DNA of 64,000 nt from CAYHVK01 sp964360255 (GCA_964360255.1 CAYHVK010000004.1:62001-126000), one strand, 5' to 3'. Shown: positions 9,322-18,269, numbered from the stretch's first letter. Notes: generated from the sequence alone by a model not told the origin. Translations and numbers: made by a program.

Positions 9322-9337
9322 GCGTGAGCTGTCTAAG
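9312..9337 (+). repeat. 26-bp repeat at a gene 3' end, copy 1
   Basis: Begins with AGCGCAGTAAGCGT, differs by one base at 9326, and ends with AGCTGTCTAAG. The second copy is at 12570-12595 with 25 of 26 bases identical. Both span a stop codon, and both genes therefore end in Ala-Gln-stop. In this copy GCGCAG (9313-9318) can pair with CTGCGC (9339-9344), giving a possible 3'-end hairpin. Confidence 0.6.
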
Positions 9338-9371
9338 CCTGCGCGTTTAATTTAAAGCTAAAAGCTCAAAA

Positions 9372-10013
9372 TTAAAGTTTGATAGCCGCGAGACGATCGC
9401 GCGCTTCAACAATTTTCACACGTACCGTTTGCCAAACCGCCGTCACAATCCATGTTACTGGGCTGTTTGGACTCATTTTGCCAACGGCCACATCAATCAT
9501 TGAAACTTTGCTGTCAATTTTAGCAATCAAAGCGGCGTGAACTTTTTTAATTTCTGCATCGAGTTTATCTAAGTACGCCAGCATTTCGTCTGCACGTTTT
9601 TTAAGCTCCGCATAGTTCGGAAGTGTCGGATCAAGTTTCGCTACGACATCGTTGATTTTAGTACGAAGCTCAGCTTTTTTAGCCGCCACTTTCTCAACAA
9701 CGTCGATCACCTTATTTAATACTTCAGCGATCTTATCAGCTAAGCTTTGCGCTTTAGCTTCAGCGCCTGTACTGCCAGAAATTCCTGAAATGCTAATAAG
9801 TGAAAGGGCATTGATTTCTTTTGTCGCGTCGGCGAGCTTGAGCTCCATATCATCTAATTGCGGATCTAAACTATCTAGCTGAATCGTATCTAAAGAAGCT
9901 TGAGTTGACTCACCTTGAGACGGAGCGTTTTTTGATTCAACCCCGTTACAAGCTGTTAAGCCCATTGATGCTATTAATATTAAGACAGAAATATAAAGAT
10001 TCGTTGTTTTCAT
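9372..10013 (-). CDS. Helical lipoprotein of unknown function
   Basis: A 213-aa protein with a signal peptide and lipobox LTAC near residue 22, so it is lipid-modified in the envelope. The mature part is almost entirely charged helix with heptad-like spacing (about residues 85-170, rich in A, K, V, D and E) and looks like a coiled-coil rod. A strong GGGGGAG ribosome site precedes the ATG. I do not recognise the family; the composition recalls Lpp-like or spacer lipoproteins only in general character. Its gene is separated from its neighbours and is probably a single unit. Confidence 0.7.
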   Translation of the reverse strand: MKTTNLYISVLILIASMGLTACNGVESKNAPSQGESTQASLDTIQLDSLDPQLDDMELKLADATKEINALSLISISGISGSTGAEAKAQSLADKIAEVLNKVIDVVEKVAAKKAELRTKINDVVAKLDPTLPNYAELKKRADEMLAYLDKLDAEIKKVHAALIAKIDSKVSMIDVAVGKMSPNSPVTWIVTAVWQTVRVKIVEARDRLAAIKL

Positions 10014-10212
10014 TGTTGCTCCCCCACCAGGACGCTAAATGTTACAATTTTTTTCTAGCAGATATTAGAGCTGCAGTTGGTGTGCCAGGGGTACGCGCTT
10101 TAAAGCAGAGAAAACTTTTATGAAGTGTACAGACTTTTGTAAGTGCTTTCGCAATGGACAATATATTGAATCTAATGCGCCGCTTCATTCCTGGACTATG
10201 GGCTGTGACTAA

Positions 10213-10242
10213 AAAAAAGAGGAGCAAAAGCTCCTCTTTTTT
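10213..10242 (-). terminator. Intrinsic terminator of the M28 peptidase gene
   Basis: GAGGAGC at 10219-10225 pairs with GCTCCTC at 10230-10236 around a 4-nt loop, flanked by an A run on one side and a T run on the other. Read on the minus strand it follows the peptidase stop by about 25 bp and ends in a U tract. Confidence 0.85.
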
Positions 10243-10266
10243 CGTTCTGTTTTGAAACTGTTTTCG

Positions 10267-11505
10267 TTATTCGCGAAGAGTCGAGTTTCCTAATTGCATC
10301 GCAAGCGCTACTGCAATCTTACTGAATGCTGCTGCGTGCTTGAAATTTGACTGGGAATTGATCACATCTTGGGCAGTATGAATATTACGATTCATTGTGC
10401 TCATCGAAGACTCAAACGGCATAAGCGCCGGATAGCCTTGGCGGCTCCATGATGCGTGATCACTACAGCCGTAACCGCATTTGTCGTCGATAATGTTCGC
10501 ACCAATGTAGAGACGATTCACTTCAAGAAGAAGTCCACGGAGCCATGCGCTTGTGAAATCGCTCATTGAAGCAATTGTCAGTTCGCCATCGCCTGGGAAC
10601 ATAGTCATATCTAATTGAAGAACTGCAACTACGTCTTTCGCTTGTGATTTGTATGAAGCTGCGATTTCAGCAGAACCCCAAAGGCCCACTTCTTCAGCAG
10701 CATACCACATAAATTCAACTGTTCTTTGTGGTTGTGGATTCATAGAAAGCACACGAAGGGCTTCTAAGAGAGAAGACGAGCCCGAAGCATTATCATCAGC
10801 ACCTGGTGCTGCTTTATTGCCCATGAAAGAGCCATTAATTGAGTCAAAGTGACCACCGAGAACTACGATCTCGCTCGGACGCTGCGAACCTTCGATATGA
10901 ACTCTTAAGCTTTTTTGACGAGTACGTTGATGATCAACAGTTTCAACTGTGTATTTCAAAGTGCTGCCCGCGAGCATAGCTTCGATTTTAGTTTTTAATT
11001 GCGTCACGTGGTCATTATTTGTCGGAGCCGCATGATGCCGTGTCGGAAAGGCTGAGAACCACTGAATCCATGTGCGAATATTGTTCTCATCCACTTTTTC
11101 AGTTGAAGCTACAATCGCCGGATCAAGCGTCAATACAGGAGTTAATGAGGCAAAGCTCATGTGCTCTTTCATTTGACGATATTCAAGACCCGAGAAGATC
11201 TTATCTAAACTGCTAGGTGAAAAAGAAGTCAGCGGTGTTTGACCCACAAGTTCAGATTCAAATAATGACTCAAAACCACCACAGCGGCCCCAATCGTGAG
11301 CTTGCTCAGAAATCATTTGTTCTTGCTCAGCTGTGACGCTGGCAACGGCTACACCAAGATCAATTCTTTCTAAGCTAGGTACGATGCCCACAGCTTTCAA
11401 AAGTTCTGGATCTGTGAGCACGAGACGTTTTTGCGGCTCAGCATGAGCCTGTTGTACAGAAGACACGCAAAGCAAAACTAATGCTAAAGTCATAATGTGT
11501 TTCAT
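10267..11505 (-). CDS. Secreted M28-family zinc aminopeptidase
   Basis: Exported peptidase (412 aa) with a cleavable signal peptide ending near AHA at about residue 22. The two-zinc M28 site is complete: GGHFDS, GADDNASG, catalytic and ligand glutamates in AAEEVGL, LQLDMTMF, and the last histidine in SDHASW. Such enzymes release N-terminal residues from peptides. An N-terminal region of about 170 residues precedes the catalytic domain, as in bacterial leucyl aminopeptidases. The ATG follows GGGGGA. It probably works in the periplasm or outside the cell. Confidence 0.92.
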   Translation of the reverse strand: MKHIMTLALVLLCVSSVQQAHAEPQKRLVLTDPELLKAVGIVPSLERIDLGVAVASVTAEQEQMISEQAHDWGRCGGFESLFESELVGQTPLTSFSPSSLDKIFSGLEYRQMKEHMSFASLTPVLTLDPAIVASTEKVDENNIRTWIQWFSAFPTRHHAAPTNNDHVTQLKTKIEAMLAGSTLKYTVETVDHQRTRQKSLRVHIEGSQRPSEIVVLGGHFDSINGSFMGNKAAPGADDNASGSSSLLEALRVLSMNPQPQRTVEFMWYAAEEVGLWGSAEIAASYKSQAKDVVAVLQLDMTMFPGDGELTIASMSDFTSAWLRGLLLEVNRLYIGANIIDDKCGYGCSDHASWSRQGYPALMPFESSMSTMNRNIHTAQDVINSQSNFKHAAAFSKIAVALAMQLGNSTLRE

Positions 11506-11601
11506 AATTCCCCCAAGAGAAAATTATGTGATGTTTGTTAGGAATTCCCTAGTAAAAAAAGAGTAATTGAGGCGGCGCGCCGAACTTCATATACTTTTCA
11601 A

Positions 11602-12579
11602 ATGGGACATCTCACAGAAGTAAATGATTTAGAGCGATTAATATTGCAGGCAAAACCTTTTAGTGAGTGCGAACAATTAGCTCAAGTCAGCTTTAAGCAT
11701 AAGAGAGATGAAAAAACACTTCCCATCTGGAGCATCACAATTGGCGCAAAGGCCCCAGAAGCGCCCTGCTTCATTATAACAGCCGGCGTTCACGGCCTCG
11801 AACGTGTTGGCTCTCACGTCGCCTTACAATTTTTATTTCCGCTCTTTGAGCAGCTCAAGTGGGACAAGAACCTGCAAGATTTGTTTTCTAAAATCCGCCT
11901 GGTGGCTATTCCCATCGTCAATCCGGGTGGAATGTTTATGAACTCACGCTGTAATCCTAACGGTGTCGACGTGATGAGAAATGCGCCCTTTGATGGCGAC
12001 GAAAAAGGCTTACCTTTTGTTTCAGGTCATCACAAATCTCCTCTTCTTCCGTGGTATCGGGGCAAAAAAGATGGCGGTTTTGAAGTTGAAACGAAAGCCC
12101 TTGTTGAAACCGTGAGAAAAAATGTCATGAAAAGTGATTTCGCACTTTCTCTCGATATTCATTCTGGTTTTGGCATGCGCGATCGTGTTTGGTATCCATG
12201 GTCGGGCTCAAAAAAAATGATTCCCGATCAAGTGACAATCGAAAAAATTGAAGAGGTTTTTAGAAGCAGTCATCCTTTTCACTTTTATAAAATTGAGCCG
12301 CAAACGAGCAGTTACGTCATTCACGGCGATCCTTGGGATTATCTTTATGATGAGAGTTTGAAGACTCGTAAAACTGGGCAAGTTTATCTTCCGCTCGCCC
12401 TTGAAATGGGCTCTTGGACATGGCTGCGTAAAAATCCAGGGCAGTTTTTTAGACGAGATGGCATCTACAACCCGATTATTCCGCACCGCTACAATCGAAT
12501 TATGCGACGCCATCGTCCAATGTTGGACTTTTTGCTCCACATGATAGCTAATCATAATTCTGTTTTTAAAGCGCAGTAA
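11602..12579 (+). CDS. M14-type zinc carboxypeptidase-like protein
   Basis: A 325-aa protein of the M14 or succinylglutamate-desuccinylase-like fold. The zinc ligands are seen as HxxE in GVHGLERVGS, NPNGVDVMRN follows as in carboxypeptidases, the third ligand is in LDIHSGFG, and a likely catalytic glutamate is in LALEMGSW. There is no signal peptide, so it appears cytoplasmic, unlike the secreted M14 enzyme at 49942. The substrate could be a peptide or an acylated amino acid. No clear ribosome site precedes the ATG. The gene ends in the 26-bp repeat also found after the MATE gene. Confidence 0.75.
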   Translation: MGHLTEVNDLERLILQAKPFSECEQLAQVSFKHKRDEKTLPIWSITIGAKAPEAPCFIITAGVHGLERVGSHVALQFLFPLFEQLKWDKNLQDLFSKIRLVAIPIVNPGGMFMNSRCNPNGVDVMRNAPFDGDEKGLPFVSGHHKSPLLPWYRGKKDGGFEVETKALVETVRKNVMKSDFALSLDIHSGFGMRDRVWYPWSGSKKMIPDQVTIEKIEEVFRSSHPFHFYKIEPQTSSYVIHGDPWDYLYDESLKTRKTGQVYLPLALEMGSWTWLRKNPGQFFRRDGIYNPIIPHRYNRIMRRHRPMLDFLLHMIANHNSVFKAQ

Positions 12580-12595
12580 GCGTCAGCTGTCTAAG
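12570..12595 (+). repeat. 26-bp repeat at a gene 3' end, copy 2
   Basis: Matches 9312-9337 at 25 of 26 positions, with C at 12584 in place of G. It spans the stop codon of the M14-like gene. Flanking bases do not match the first copy, so the repeat has sharp borders. Confidence 0.6.
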
Positions 12596-12630
12596 AGCGG
12601 TAGTCGTTGCTGTGCGCGATAGGAGTAGAT

Positions 12631-13470
12631 ATGAAATGGATTATTTTACGTGGCCTCAGCCGCGAAGCCCGTCACTGGCGAGATTTTACTGATCGATTAA
12701 AAGTCGCATCTGAAGATGTGTATGCTTTAGATCTGCCCGGTTTTGGCACTGAGAAAGAACGCTCATGCCCGATGACGATTAAAGGCAATACTGAAGATCT
12801 TCGTGAACGTTGGCTTGAAATCAAAAAAGCAAATAATGACAATCCTGACGAAGAGTGGGGTCTTTTAGGCATCTCTCTGGGAGGCATGGTCGCCCTCGAT
12901 TGGACTCACCGCTACCCATATGACTTCAAGCGCCTTGTTGTTATCAATGCCAGCTCGAAAGATACTGGCTCAAATATTCAGCGCTTCTCACTCTTTGCTT
13001 GGTTCAAATCAATTCTCGCCTTGATGAAAAAAGATCCTTACCAAGCAGAAAAAGAAGTTCTTATGATGGTGTCGAACTTAAAACAGAACGATGAAGTCAT
13101 CTTGAAAGAGTTTGCCGAAATTGCAAAAGAATCAAAAATTACTCTTAAAAAAATTGCTTCTCAGCTCATGGCCAGCAGCCAATTCGTACTCCCGCAAAGC
13201 TTGAAGGTTCCTGTCTTAATCTTAGCTTCTATCAAAGACCATATGGTCGATGTGAGATGCTCAAAAATGATGGCAGAACGTCTTAAGGCGCAAATTAAGT
13301 TCCATCCGACTGCTGGTCATGACTTAACACTTGACGACCCTAACTGGTGTGTTGAGAAAATATACGAAGTCGATACAACGACTGAAAAGGACGAACATGG
13401 AGAACAAGCGCTACCACCACGGGGATCTAAAGCGAACCCTGTTAGCAGTGGCCGACAAAACACTCACTGA
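12631..13470 (+). CDS. Alpha/beta hydrolase
   Basis: Serine hydrolase of the alpha/beta fold with the nucleophile elbow GISLGG and a likely catalytic histidine in AGHDLTLDDP near the C-terminus; DLPGFG is the usual early loop. I start it at ATG 12631 because AGGAG lies at 12621-12625; an upstream start at 12607 has no such site. The last 25 codons overlap the TetR gene in another frame and look like a non-conserved tail. Pairing with a TetR regulator suggests a small detoxification or ester-hydrolysis unit. The substrate is unknown. Confidence 0.8.
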   Translation: MKWIILRGLSREARHWRDFTDRLKVASEDVYALDLPGFGTEKERSCPMTIKGNTEDLRERWLEIKKANNDNPDEEWGLLGISLGGMVALDWTHRYPYDFKRLVVINASSKDTGSNIQRFSLFAWFKSILALMKKDPYQAEKEVLMMVSNLKQNDEVILKEFAEIAKESKITLKKIASQLMASSQFVLPQSLKVPVLILASIKDHMVDVRCSKMMAERLKAQIKFHPTAGHDLTLDDPNWCVEKIYEVDTTTEKDEHGEQALPPRGSKANPVSSGRQNTH

Positions 13471-13909
13471 GAAAGATTTAACAGATCTGAGTCTTCGTGA
13501 TGTGGCAAAACGCGCAGGTGTCAGCCATACCGCTCCCTACAAACATTTTCGTGATAAAAATCAACTCTTGCTGGCCTTAGTTCAGCAAGAATTTAAAGCG
13601 CTACTCTCACTTACGGGCGAAGTTTCTTGGCGCTTTCCTGATCATATCGAATCGCAACTCACAGCGATTGCCGATCACTTTTTTAATGTGGCCCTTAAGC
13701 ATCCAAGAAAGTTTAAACTGCTACTCGGTCATGTGGCTGAATACACGGCTGATGAAGTTGAAGCTCTTATACAATTGGGCCTTAAAGAAAAGCAGGCTCA
13801 AATATTCTGGAGCGCTCTGATTGGAGCCGGCGTGCACCTCAAAGCACAAAACACTGAGTCTTTTACAAGATCTTTGATTGCGCAAATTCTCGTTGATCTC
13901 AAAGACTGA
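13397..13909 (+). CDS. TetR/AcrR family transcriptional regulator
   Basis: One-component repressor of about 170 aa. The N-terminal helix-turn-helix reads SLRDVAKRAGVSHTAPYKHF, preceded by RYHHGDLKRTLL, a signature of the TetR group with a WHG-type C-terminal domain. I choose ATG 13397, preceded by AAGGAC; the longer ORF from 13331 adds residues that lie before the domain. It overlaps the hydrolase gene by 74 bp and probably regulates that operon. The ligand is unknown. Confidence 0.85.
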   Translation: MENKRYHHGDLKRTLLAVADKTLTEKDLTDLSLRDVAKRAGVSHTAPYKHFRDKNQLLLALVQQEFKALLSLTGEVSWRFPDHIESQLTAIADHFFNVALKHPRKFKLLLGHVAEYTADEVEALIQLGLKEKQAQIFWSALIGAGVHLKAQNTESFTRSLIAQILVDLKD

Positions 13910-13929
13910 GTCCTGCTAAAGACCTCTCT

Positions 13930-14724
13930 ATGGAACAGTTACATTGGCCCTTACATGTACTCAGCCGTGCCGTACACTTTAAAAACTTATCGGGAGCGAG
14001 CGCTCACGTCGGTTTAAGTCAGCCGCAGCTTTCACGTCTTATCACTCAGATTGAAGGCGAATTGAATGTGACTTTGCTCGATCGCACAGCCCGCCGCAAA
14101 TCAGGCTGGACTCCGGCTGCCTTTCGCTTGGCCGAAGTTTATCAGCAATCCAGCCGCAAACTTCAAGCCGCCATTCATGAACTTGTTGAAACCCAAATGC
14201 CCAGCGAAATTCATATTGGTTTACTTGAAGGTCTCAGTCCCATTGCTTTAGATCTCACGCGTTTACTTTTTGAAAATTCAAATCTGCATTTAATTGAACT
14301 TAATGTTTTTGATCAGAATGACTTAGAAGAAAAATTCTTAAATGGTGATTTAGATCTTTGCCTCACATCTCGCCCACCAAGCCGCCAGAAATTCAAACAC
14401 CAGATCGAACTGGGCTATCAAACTTTCGATATTTATAAAAACAGCGATGAGACTCAGTACTTTGTACAAAGCCCATTTGAGTACGGCCGCGAGAAACGTA
14501 AGAAGTCAGCTGCTCCGTCAGAACAAAAATATTTTATCAGTAACAGCTTGGCCTTACGCAAGCAGTGGCTCACTCAGTTTAAAGGTCACGGTATTTTGCC
14601 AGGCTCAGTAAAGAAGAAAAACGCCAAAGATCTTTTGCCTGTTGTTTTAATTGCTAGCGAACTCTTCAATGAATCACTCTGGAAAACAGTGACTCAGGTT
14701 TGCAAAAGACTAGAAGTGGAATAG
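13930..14724 (+). CDS. LysR-type transcriptional regulator, short form
   Basis: The N-terminal winged helix is clear: HFKNLSGASAHVGLSQPQLS, then ITQIEGELNVTLLDRT. The effector-binding part starts near residue 95 (SEIHIGLLEG) but the protein is 264 aa against about 300 for the family, so the second effector subdomain is probably shortened. The gene lies 20 bp after tetR on the same strand and could be co-transcribed. No strong ribosome site is seen. Confidence 0.78.
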   Translation: MEQLHWPLHVLSRAVHFKNLSGASAHVGLSQPQLSRLITQIEGELNVTLLDRTARRKSGWTPAAFRLAEVYQQSSRKLQAAIHELVETQMPSEIHIGLLEGLSPIALDLTRLLFENSNLHLIELNVFDQNDLEEKFLNGDLDLCLTSRPPSRQKFKHQIELGYQTFDIYKNSDETQYFVQSPFEYGREKRKKSAAPSEQKYFISNSLALRKQWLTQFKGHGILPGSVKKKNAKDLLPVVLIASELFNESLWKTVTQVCKRLEVE

Positions 14725-14735
14725 TAAAAAGGAAA

Positions 14736-14769
14736 CAGCGAGACCCTTAGTTGCCTTCAAGTCTCGCTG
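14736..14769. other. Inverted repeat downstream of the LysR gene
   Basis: CAGCGAGAC at 14736-14744 and GTCTCGCTG at 14761-14769 form a perfect 9-bp stem with a 16-nt loop, 12 bp after the stop. There is no T run. It probably forms a 3'-end hairpin in the lysR transcript. Confidence 0.45.
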
Positions 14770-14844
14770 CCCAGTACGTTGTATTTAATTGTAAATACCT
14801 ATCGACTTAATCATTAAATACTTAATGTTCTGATAGCAAAAACT

Positions 14845-14868
14845 GCGGCATACCCTGCCGCGTTTTTT
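14845..14868. terminator. Bidirectional intrinsic terminator
   Basis: GCGGCA (14845-14850) pairs with TGCCGC (14856-14861) around TACCC, followed by a T run at 14863-14868. Short A/T runs on both sides let it serve the lysR transcript and the reverse-strand outer-membrane gene, whose stop codon overlaps the T run. Confidence 0.75.
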
Positions 14869-15670
14869 AGAAGTTGAATGAAAACTTAGCTGATAGTTTA
14901 TTGGCATTAAAGGTTCTTAAAACTTCAATACCCGCCTGCAAAGCAAAGATATCAAAATTCACTCCATACATTAAATGATTACCTGTCGCGCTCTCTTCAG
15001 CTGTATTCGACGTAGTGTAAGCCGTATCAAAGATGGTTCCGCTCCCACTTACTTTTAAACGACCTTGCGAATTCAAGCGACCAATACCGAAATAAGGCTC
15101 AAGAATAAGAATCTTCTCGCTGAAAATCATCATCAGCCCCGTCACATTACTTTTATATTTCACTTTCATATCACCCGAACTGGTCGCTTGATCGAAATGC
15201 ACTTCAGAGCTAGTGACATAAAATTTAAAAGCCACATCAAGCCCCGACACCTTCGGATCGGTGGCGGTGTATTGTAAAGCGATCGACTGAGATGCCAGTT
15301 GAATCTTTGAAGTTTTAATTTCTGGTAAATAGCTCAGCTCAAAACGAATCTGCTCAGTGAAATAGTAATTCGCTATTAAACTAGTGTGAGGAATCATCGA
15401 CACATCGGCTTCAGGATCCGAGCGTTGAGAGATATCATCGACGTGCGGGGTTTCGGCTGACCCGATGACAAGACCAATTTCACCGCGCACATCATCAGTG
15501 TAAAGCGCTGCTGATGAAAGCGTGGTGTGAGCAAAAATACCCGTCATATCACGAATGACGTTTTTTAAATCTTCACCTGTAATATCAGTGAGCTCAGGTG
15601 AAGAGGCCTGGGCATGAAGGGCACTTGAAATTATAAATGCTAAAAGAACTCGAATTACTTGAAAAGCCAC
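14867..15670 (-). CDS. Predicted outer-membrane beta-barrel protein
   Basis: A 267-aa protein with a signal peptide (hydrophobic stretch, likely cut after HAQA near residue 22). The mature part shows alternating hydrophobic strands ending in phenylalanine (LSAKFSFNF), the usual outer-membrane insertion signal. I cannot assign it to a named family; it could be a small porin-like or OmpW-type barrel. It overlaps the 3' end of the DoxX gene by 16 bp, implying translational coupling. Confidence 0.65.
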   Translation of the reverse strand: MAFQVIRVLLAFIISSALHAQASSPELTDITGEDLKNVIRDMTGIFAHTTLSSAALYTDDVRGEIGLVIGSAETPHVDDISQRSDPEADVSMIPHTSLIANYYFTEQIRFELSYLPEIKTSKIQLASQSIALQYTATDPKVSGLDVAFKFYVTSSEVHFDQATSSGDMKVKYKSNVTGLMMIFSEKILILEPYFGIGRLNSQGRLKVSGSGTIFDTAYTTSNTAEESATGNHLMYGVNFDIFALQAGIEVLRTFNANKLSAKFSFNF

Positions 15671-16059
15671 TGGAATCGGCCAAACGAAACTCTAAAAAAA
15701 TTTTGTACGGCATAGGCACCAGGGCCAGTACAAAATAGAGTCATAAACATTCCCATGTAAATGAAGGCCAGCTCTTTATCACCGAATGGATCATTACCGT
15801 GAACCACAAAAAAAGCCACAGCCATTGTCATAAAAAGGGCTGCTGATGAAAGGCGCGTGAATAAACCCAGCGCTAATAAAACTGCGCCACCCACTTCTGC
15901 ACCTACTGCCATAAAATAGCTGAGCTCAGAGCCCACACCTATGGGATCTGGGAATGTGCTAGAAAGTTCTGAGTATCGACCGAGCTTCGGTAAGCCATGG
16001 CCCAAAAGCATAGTCACGCCAGCAAATAATCTTAGAATTAATAATCCATAATTTGGCAC
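15655..16059 (-). CDS. DoxX family membrane protein
   Basis: A 134-aa integral membrane protein with four hydrophobic helices and the DoxX-like motifs RLFAGVTMLLGHGLPKL near the start and AVGAEVGGAVLLALGLFTRL in the middle. Members are small quinone- or redox-associated membrane proteins of mixed function. The GTG start at 16059 follows GGGAG. It sits between a small membrane protein and an outer-membrane barrel in one reverse-strand operon. Confidence 0.85.
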   Translation of the reverse strand: MPNYGLLILRLFAGVTMLLGHGLPKLGRYSELSSTFPDPIGVGSELSYFMAVGAEVGGAVLLALGLFTRLSSAALFMTMAVAFFVVHGNDPFGDKELAFIYMGMFMTLFCTGPGAYAVQNFFRVSFGRFQWLFK

Positions 16060-16080
16060 TGAGGTCTCCCGAGGATACGC

Positions 16081-16455
16081 TTAAGCCATGTAAACAAAAA
16101 AGCCAACGACACCAATAAGAGCCAAGAAACAAAGAACGATCCAGAACATTGCCTGGCGCTCCATTGCTTTTTCTAAATTCCCGACCGACTCGTTGAATAA
16201 ATAATCCTTTATGCCAGCAGCATAACGATGCATCAAAACTGTGATACAACCAAAAACGAACGCGGTGAATACTCCAAACGCTACATCAACCGAAATCCCG
16301 CTGAGAACACCCTTTACAAGGCCGTAAGCCGCCCCCGAGAATGTGAGGACTGATAAAAAGCGTAAGCACATAGCAATCTGGCGCAAGTGCTCACGCACCG
16401 GCGGACTGCTAAAGCGCTCAACCTTACGACGATCTTCTTCTTGTCTTCTATCCAT
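16081..16455 (-). CDS. Small multi-spanning membrane protein
   Basis: A 124-aa protein with a highly charged N-terminus (DRRQEEDRRK) and three hydrophobic segments at about 33-52, 57-75 and 102-123. No motif assigns a function. It is the first gene of the operon with DoxX and the barrel protein (21-bp gap), so it may work in the same envelope process. Homologues annotated as DUF5362 have a similar layout, but I cannot confirm membership. Confidence 0.65.
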   Translation of the reverse strand: MDRRQEEDRRKVERFSSPPVREHLRQIAMCLRFLSVLTFSGAAYGLVKGVLSGISVDVAFGVFTAFVFGCITVLMHRYAAGIKDYLFNESVGNLEKAMERQAMFWIVLCFLALIGVVGFFVYMA

Positions 16456-16545
16456 ATAATTCTTGTCTCGAAAAAGAGCCTGCTATAAAACAAGCTGTTA
16501 GAATAAGTGCTTAATTACATTCAATTAAACGGAGCCCATCATCAT

Positions 16546-18246
16546 ATGTCCAACACAATATTACCAAAACAGTTTCAACCGGCCCTAGGTCCAACTGCGG
16601 ATAGAGAAAGCTTTATTGTGCAGAACCCAGAGATTTCTCCAGATGCTGTGCCGTTAGATGTTGTATTCGTTGGCGCGGGACCTGGTGGCCTACTCAGCGC
16701 AATTCACTTGGCTCGCTTATTAAAAGCACAAAAAGAAAAAGATCCGGCGACTCCTGATATTCAAATCGGTGTTTTAGAAAAAGCCGCCAACTTAGGTGGT
16801 CATACTCTCTCAGGAGCGGTCATCAATCCACGCGTTTTGCGTGAAGTCTTCCCTGAACTGAAAGACGAAGACTTTCCGTTTCGCAAAAAAGTAAAAGGCG
16901 ACCGCGTTTATTTTATGACCAGCGGAACGAATATTCGCATTCCTACTCCTCCGCCTATGCATAACTCTGGTAATTATATCGCTTCACTTTGCGAAGTGGT
17001 GCGCTGGCTCGGCACTAAAGCTGAAGAACTGGGCATTAATATTCTGACCAGCTTTCCGGCAGATCAGTTGCTGGCCGATGCCAATAAAAATATTATCGGC
17101 GTACGCACCGTAGCCGCTGGTTTAGGCCGCGATCGCCAACCCGGCAGTCAGTATATGCCTCCCACAGATATCACCGCTCGCATTACGGTGTTAAGCGAAG
17201 GCACCCGTGGCCCGCTCACGCAAAGTTATCTCGATTGGCAGAAAATTAATTCTGACGAACCACAAATTTTTGCTCTTGGAGTCAAAGAAATCTGGAAAGT
17301 TAAAAAAGCTCATGAGTTTGTAACTCACACACTTGGCTGGCCCCTACCGCTGGATTGTTTCGGCGGAAGTTTTATGTACCCAATGGCTGACGATATGGTT
17401 TCAATCGGCCTTGTAGCCGGCCTTGATTATAAAAAATCGACTCTTGATGTCCATGCTCAGTTGCAAACTCTTAAACAACATCCACTTGTAAAATCAGTTC
17501 TTGAAGGTGGAGAAATTGTTGAGTGGGGCGCTAAAACAATTCCTGAAGGCGGCTATCATGCGGTGCCGAAGCGTCTTTACGGTGACGGCCTCATGATGAT
17601 TGGCGATTGCGCAGGGCTTGTGAATGTACCAGCACTTAAAGGAATTCACTACGCTATGGAGAGCGGTCGCTTAGCCGCTGAAACTATTTTCGCTGCCTTA
17701 ATGGCCAACGATATTTCAGCCAAAGCTTTGAGCCCTTACGATGAAAAAGTTCGCGCTAGTTTTATTTTCAAAGATCTTAAAAAAGTTCGCAACATGCGCC
17801 AAGCTTTCAAAAGCGGCTTCTGGCTCGGCGGCATTAAAGCGGCGCTTATGACTTTGACTGGTGGTTTATTCCCGGGCGATCAGCATAATGAACACGAAGA
17901 TGCGAGTGATTTAAAAACGGTTGTGGCAGGTGATGTGCCGAAAGCACCAAATCAAAATCCACTTCCGGGCGCTGCTGTTAAAACTTTAACCAAGCTCGAT
18001 GCGGTTTACCTTTCAGGCAATAAAACTCGCGATGATATTCCAACTCACCTAACGGTTGGTAAAGATATCCCGGCTCACGTGGCCGATATGTACACAGCTA
18101 TGTGCCCGGCCGGAGTTTACGAGCGCAAAGGCGATCAGCTGGTGGTGAATGCTCCTAACTGTATTGACTGCAAGGCAACGGATGTTCTAGGCCCACGCTG
18201 GCAACCTCGCGAAGGCGGAGCGGGCCCTGATTATAAATTGATGTAG
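16546..18246 (+). CDS. Electron transfer flavoprotein-ubiquinone oxidoreductase
   Basis: Membrane-associated iron-sulfur flavoprotein that passes electrons from acyl-CoA dehydrogenases via ETF to the quinone pool. The FAD motif VGAGPGGLLSA and the later GDCAGLVNVPALKGIHYAM are diagnostic. The C-terminal ferredoxin-like part has C520 (MCPAGVYE), C539 and C542 (CIDC), but the position of the fourth cluster ligand, CxxCxxC in the family, is Thr545. The 566-aa length is normal. GGAG at 16531-16534 supports ATG 16546; an upstream GTG at 16507 lacks a site. It fits functionally with fadE at 53.5 kb. Confidence 0.92.
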   Translation: MSNTILPKQFQPALGPTADRESFIVQNPEISPDAVPLDVVFVGAGPGGLLSAIHLARLLKAQKEKDPATPDIQIGVLEKAANLGGHTLSGAVINPRVLREVFPELKDEDFPFRKKVKGDRVYFMTSGTNIRIPTPPPMHNSGNYIASLCEVVRWLGTKAEELGINILTSFPADQLLADANKNIIGVRTVAAGLGRDRQPGSQYMPPTDITARITVLSEGTRGPLTQSYLDWQKINSDEPQIFALGVKEIWKVKKAHEFVTHTLGWPLPLDCFGGSFMYPMADDMVSIGLVAGLDYKKSTLDVHAQLQTLKQHPLVKSVLEGGEIVEWGAKTIPEGGYHAVPKRLYGDGLMMIGDCAGLVNVPALKGIHYAMESGRLAAETIFAALMANDISAKALSPYDEKVRASFIFKDLKKVRNMRQAFKSGFWLGGIKAALMTLTGGLFPGDQHNEHEDASDLKTVVAGDVPKAPNQNPLPGAAVKTLTKLDAVYLSGNKTRDDIPTHLTVGKDIPAHVADMYTAMCPAGVYERKGDQLVVNAPNCIDCKATDVLGPRWQPREGGAGPDYKLM

Positions 18247-18269
18247 TAGACCCGCGATTGAATCTTTTG

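Noticed and set aside
12607..12630. Upstream start for the alpha/beta hydrolase
   Set aside because: AGGAG at 12621-12625 fits ATG 12631; the upstream codons have no such site.
13331..13396. Upstream start for the TetR gene
   Set aside because: The extra residues lie outside the domain, share DNA with the hydrolase, and AAGGAC sits before ATG 13397.
15959..16249. 96-aa reverse-strand frame over DoxX and its upstream neighbour
   Set aside because: Overlaps two better-supported genes on the same strand in a different frame.
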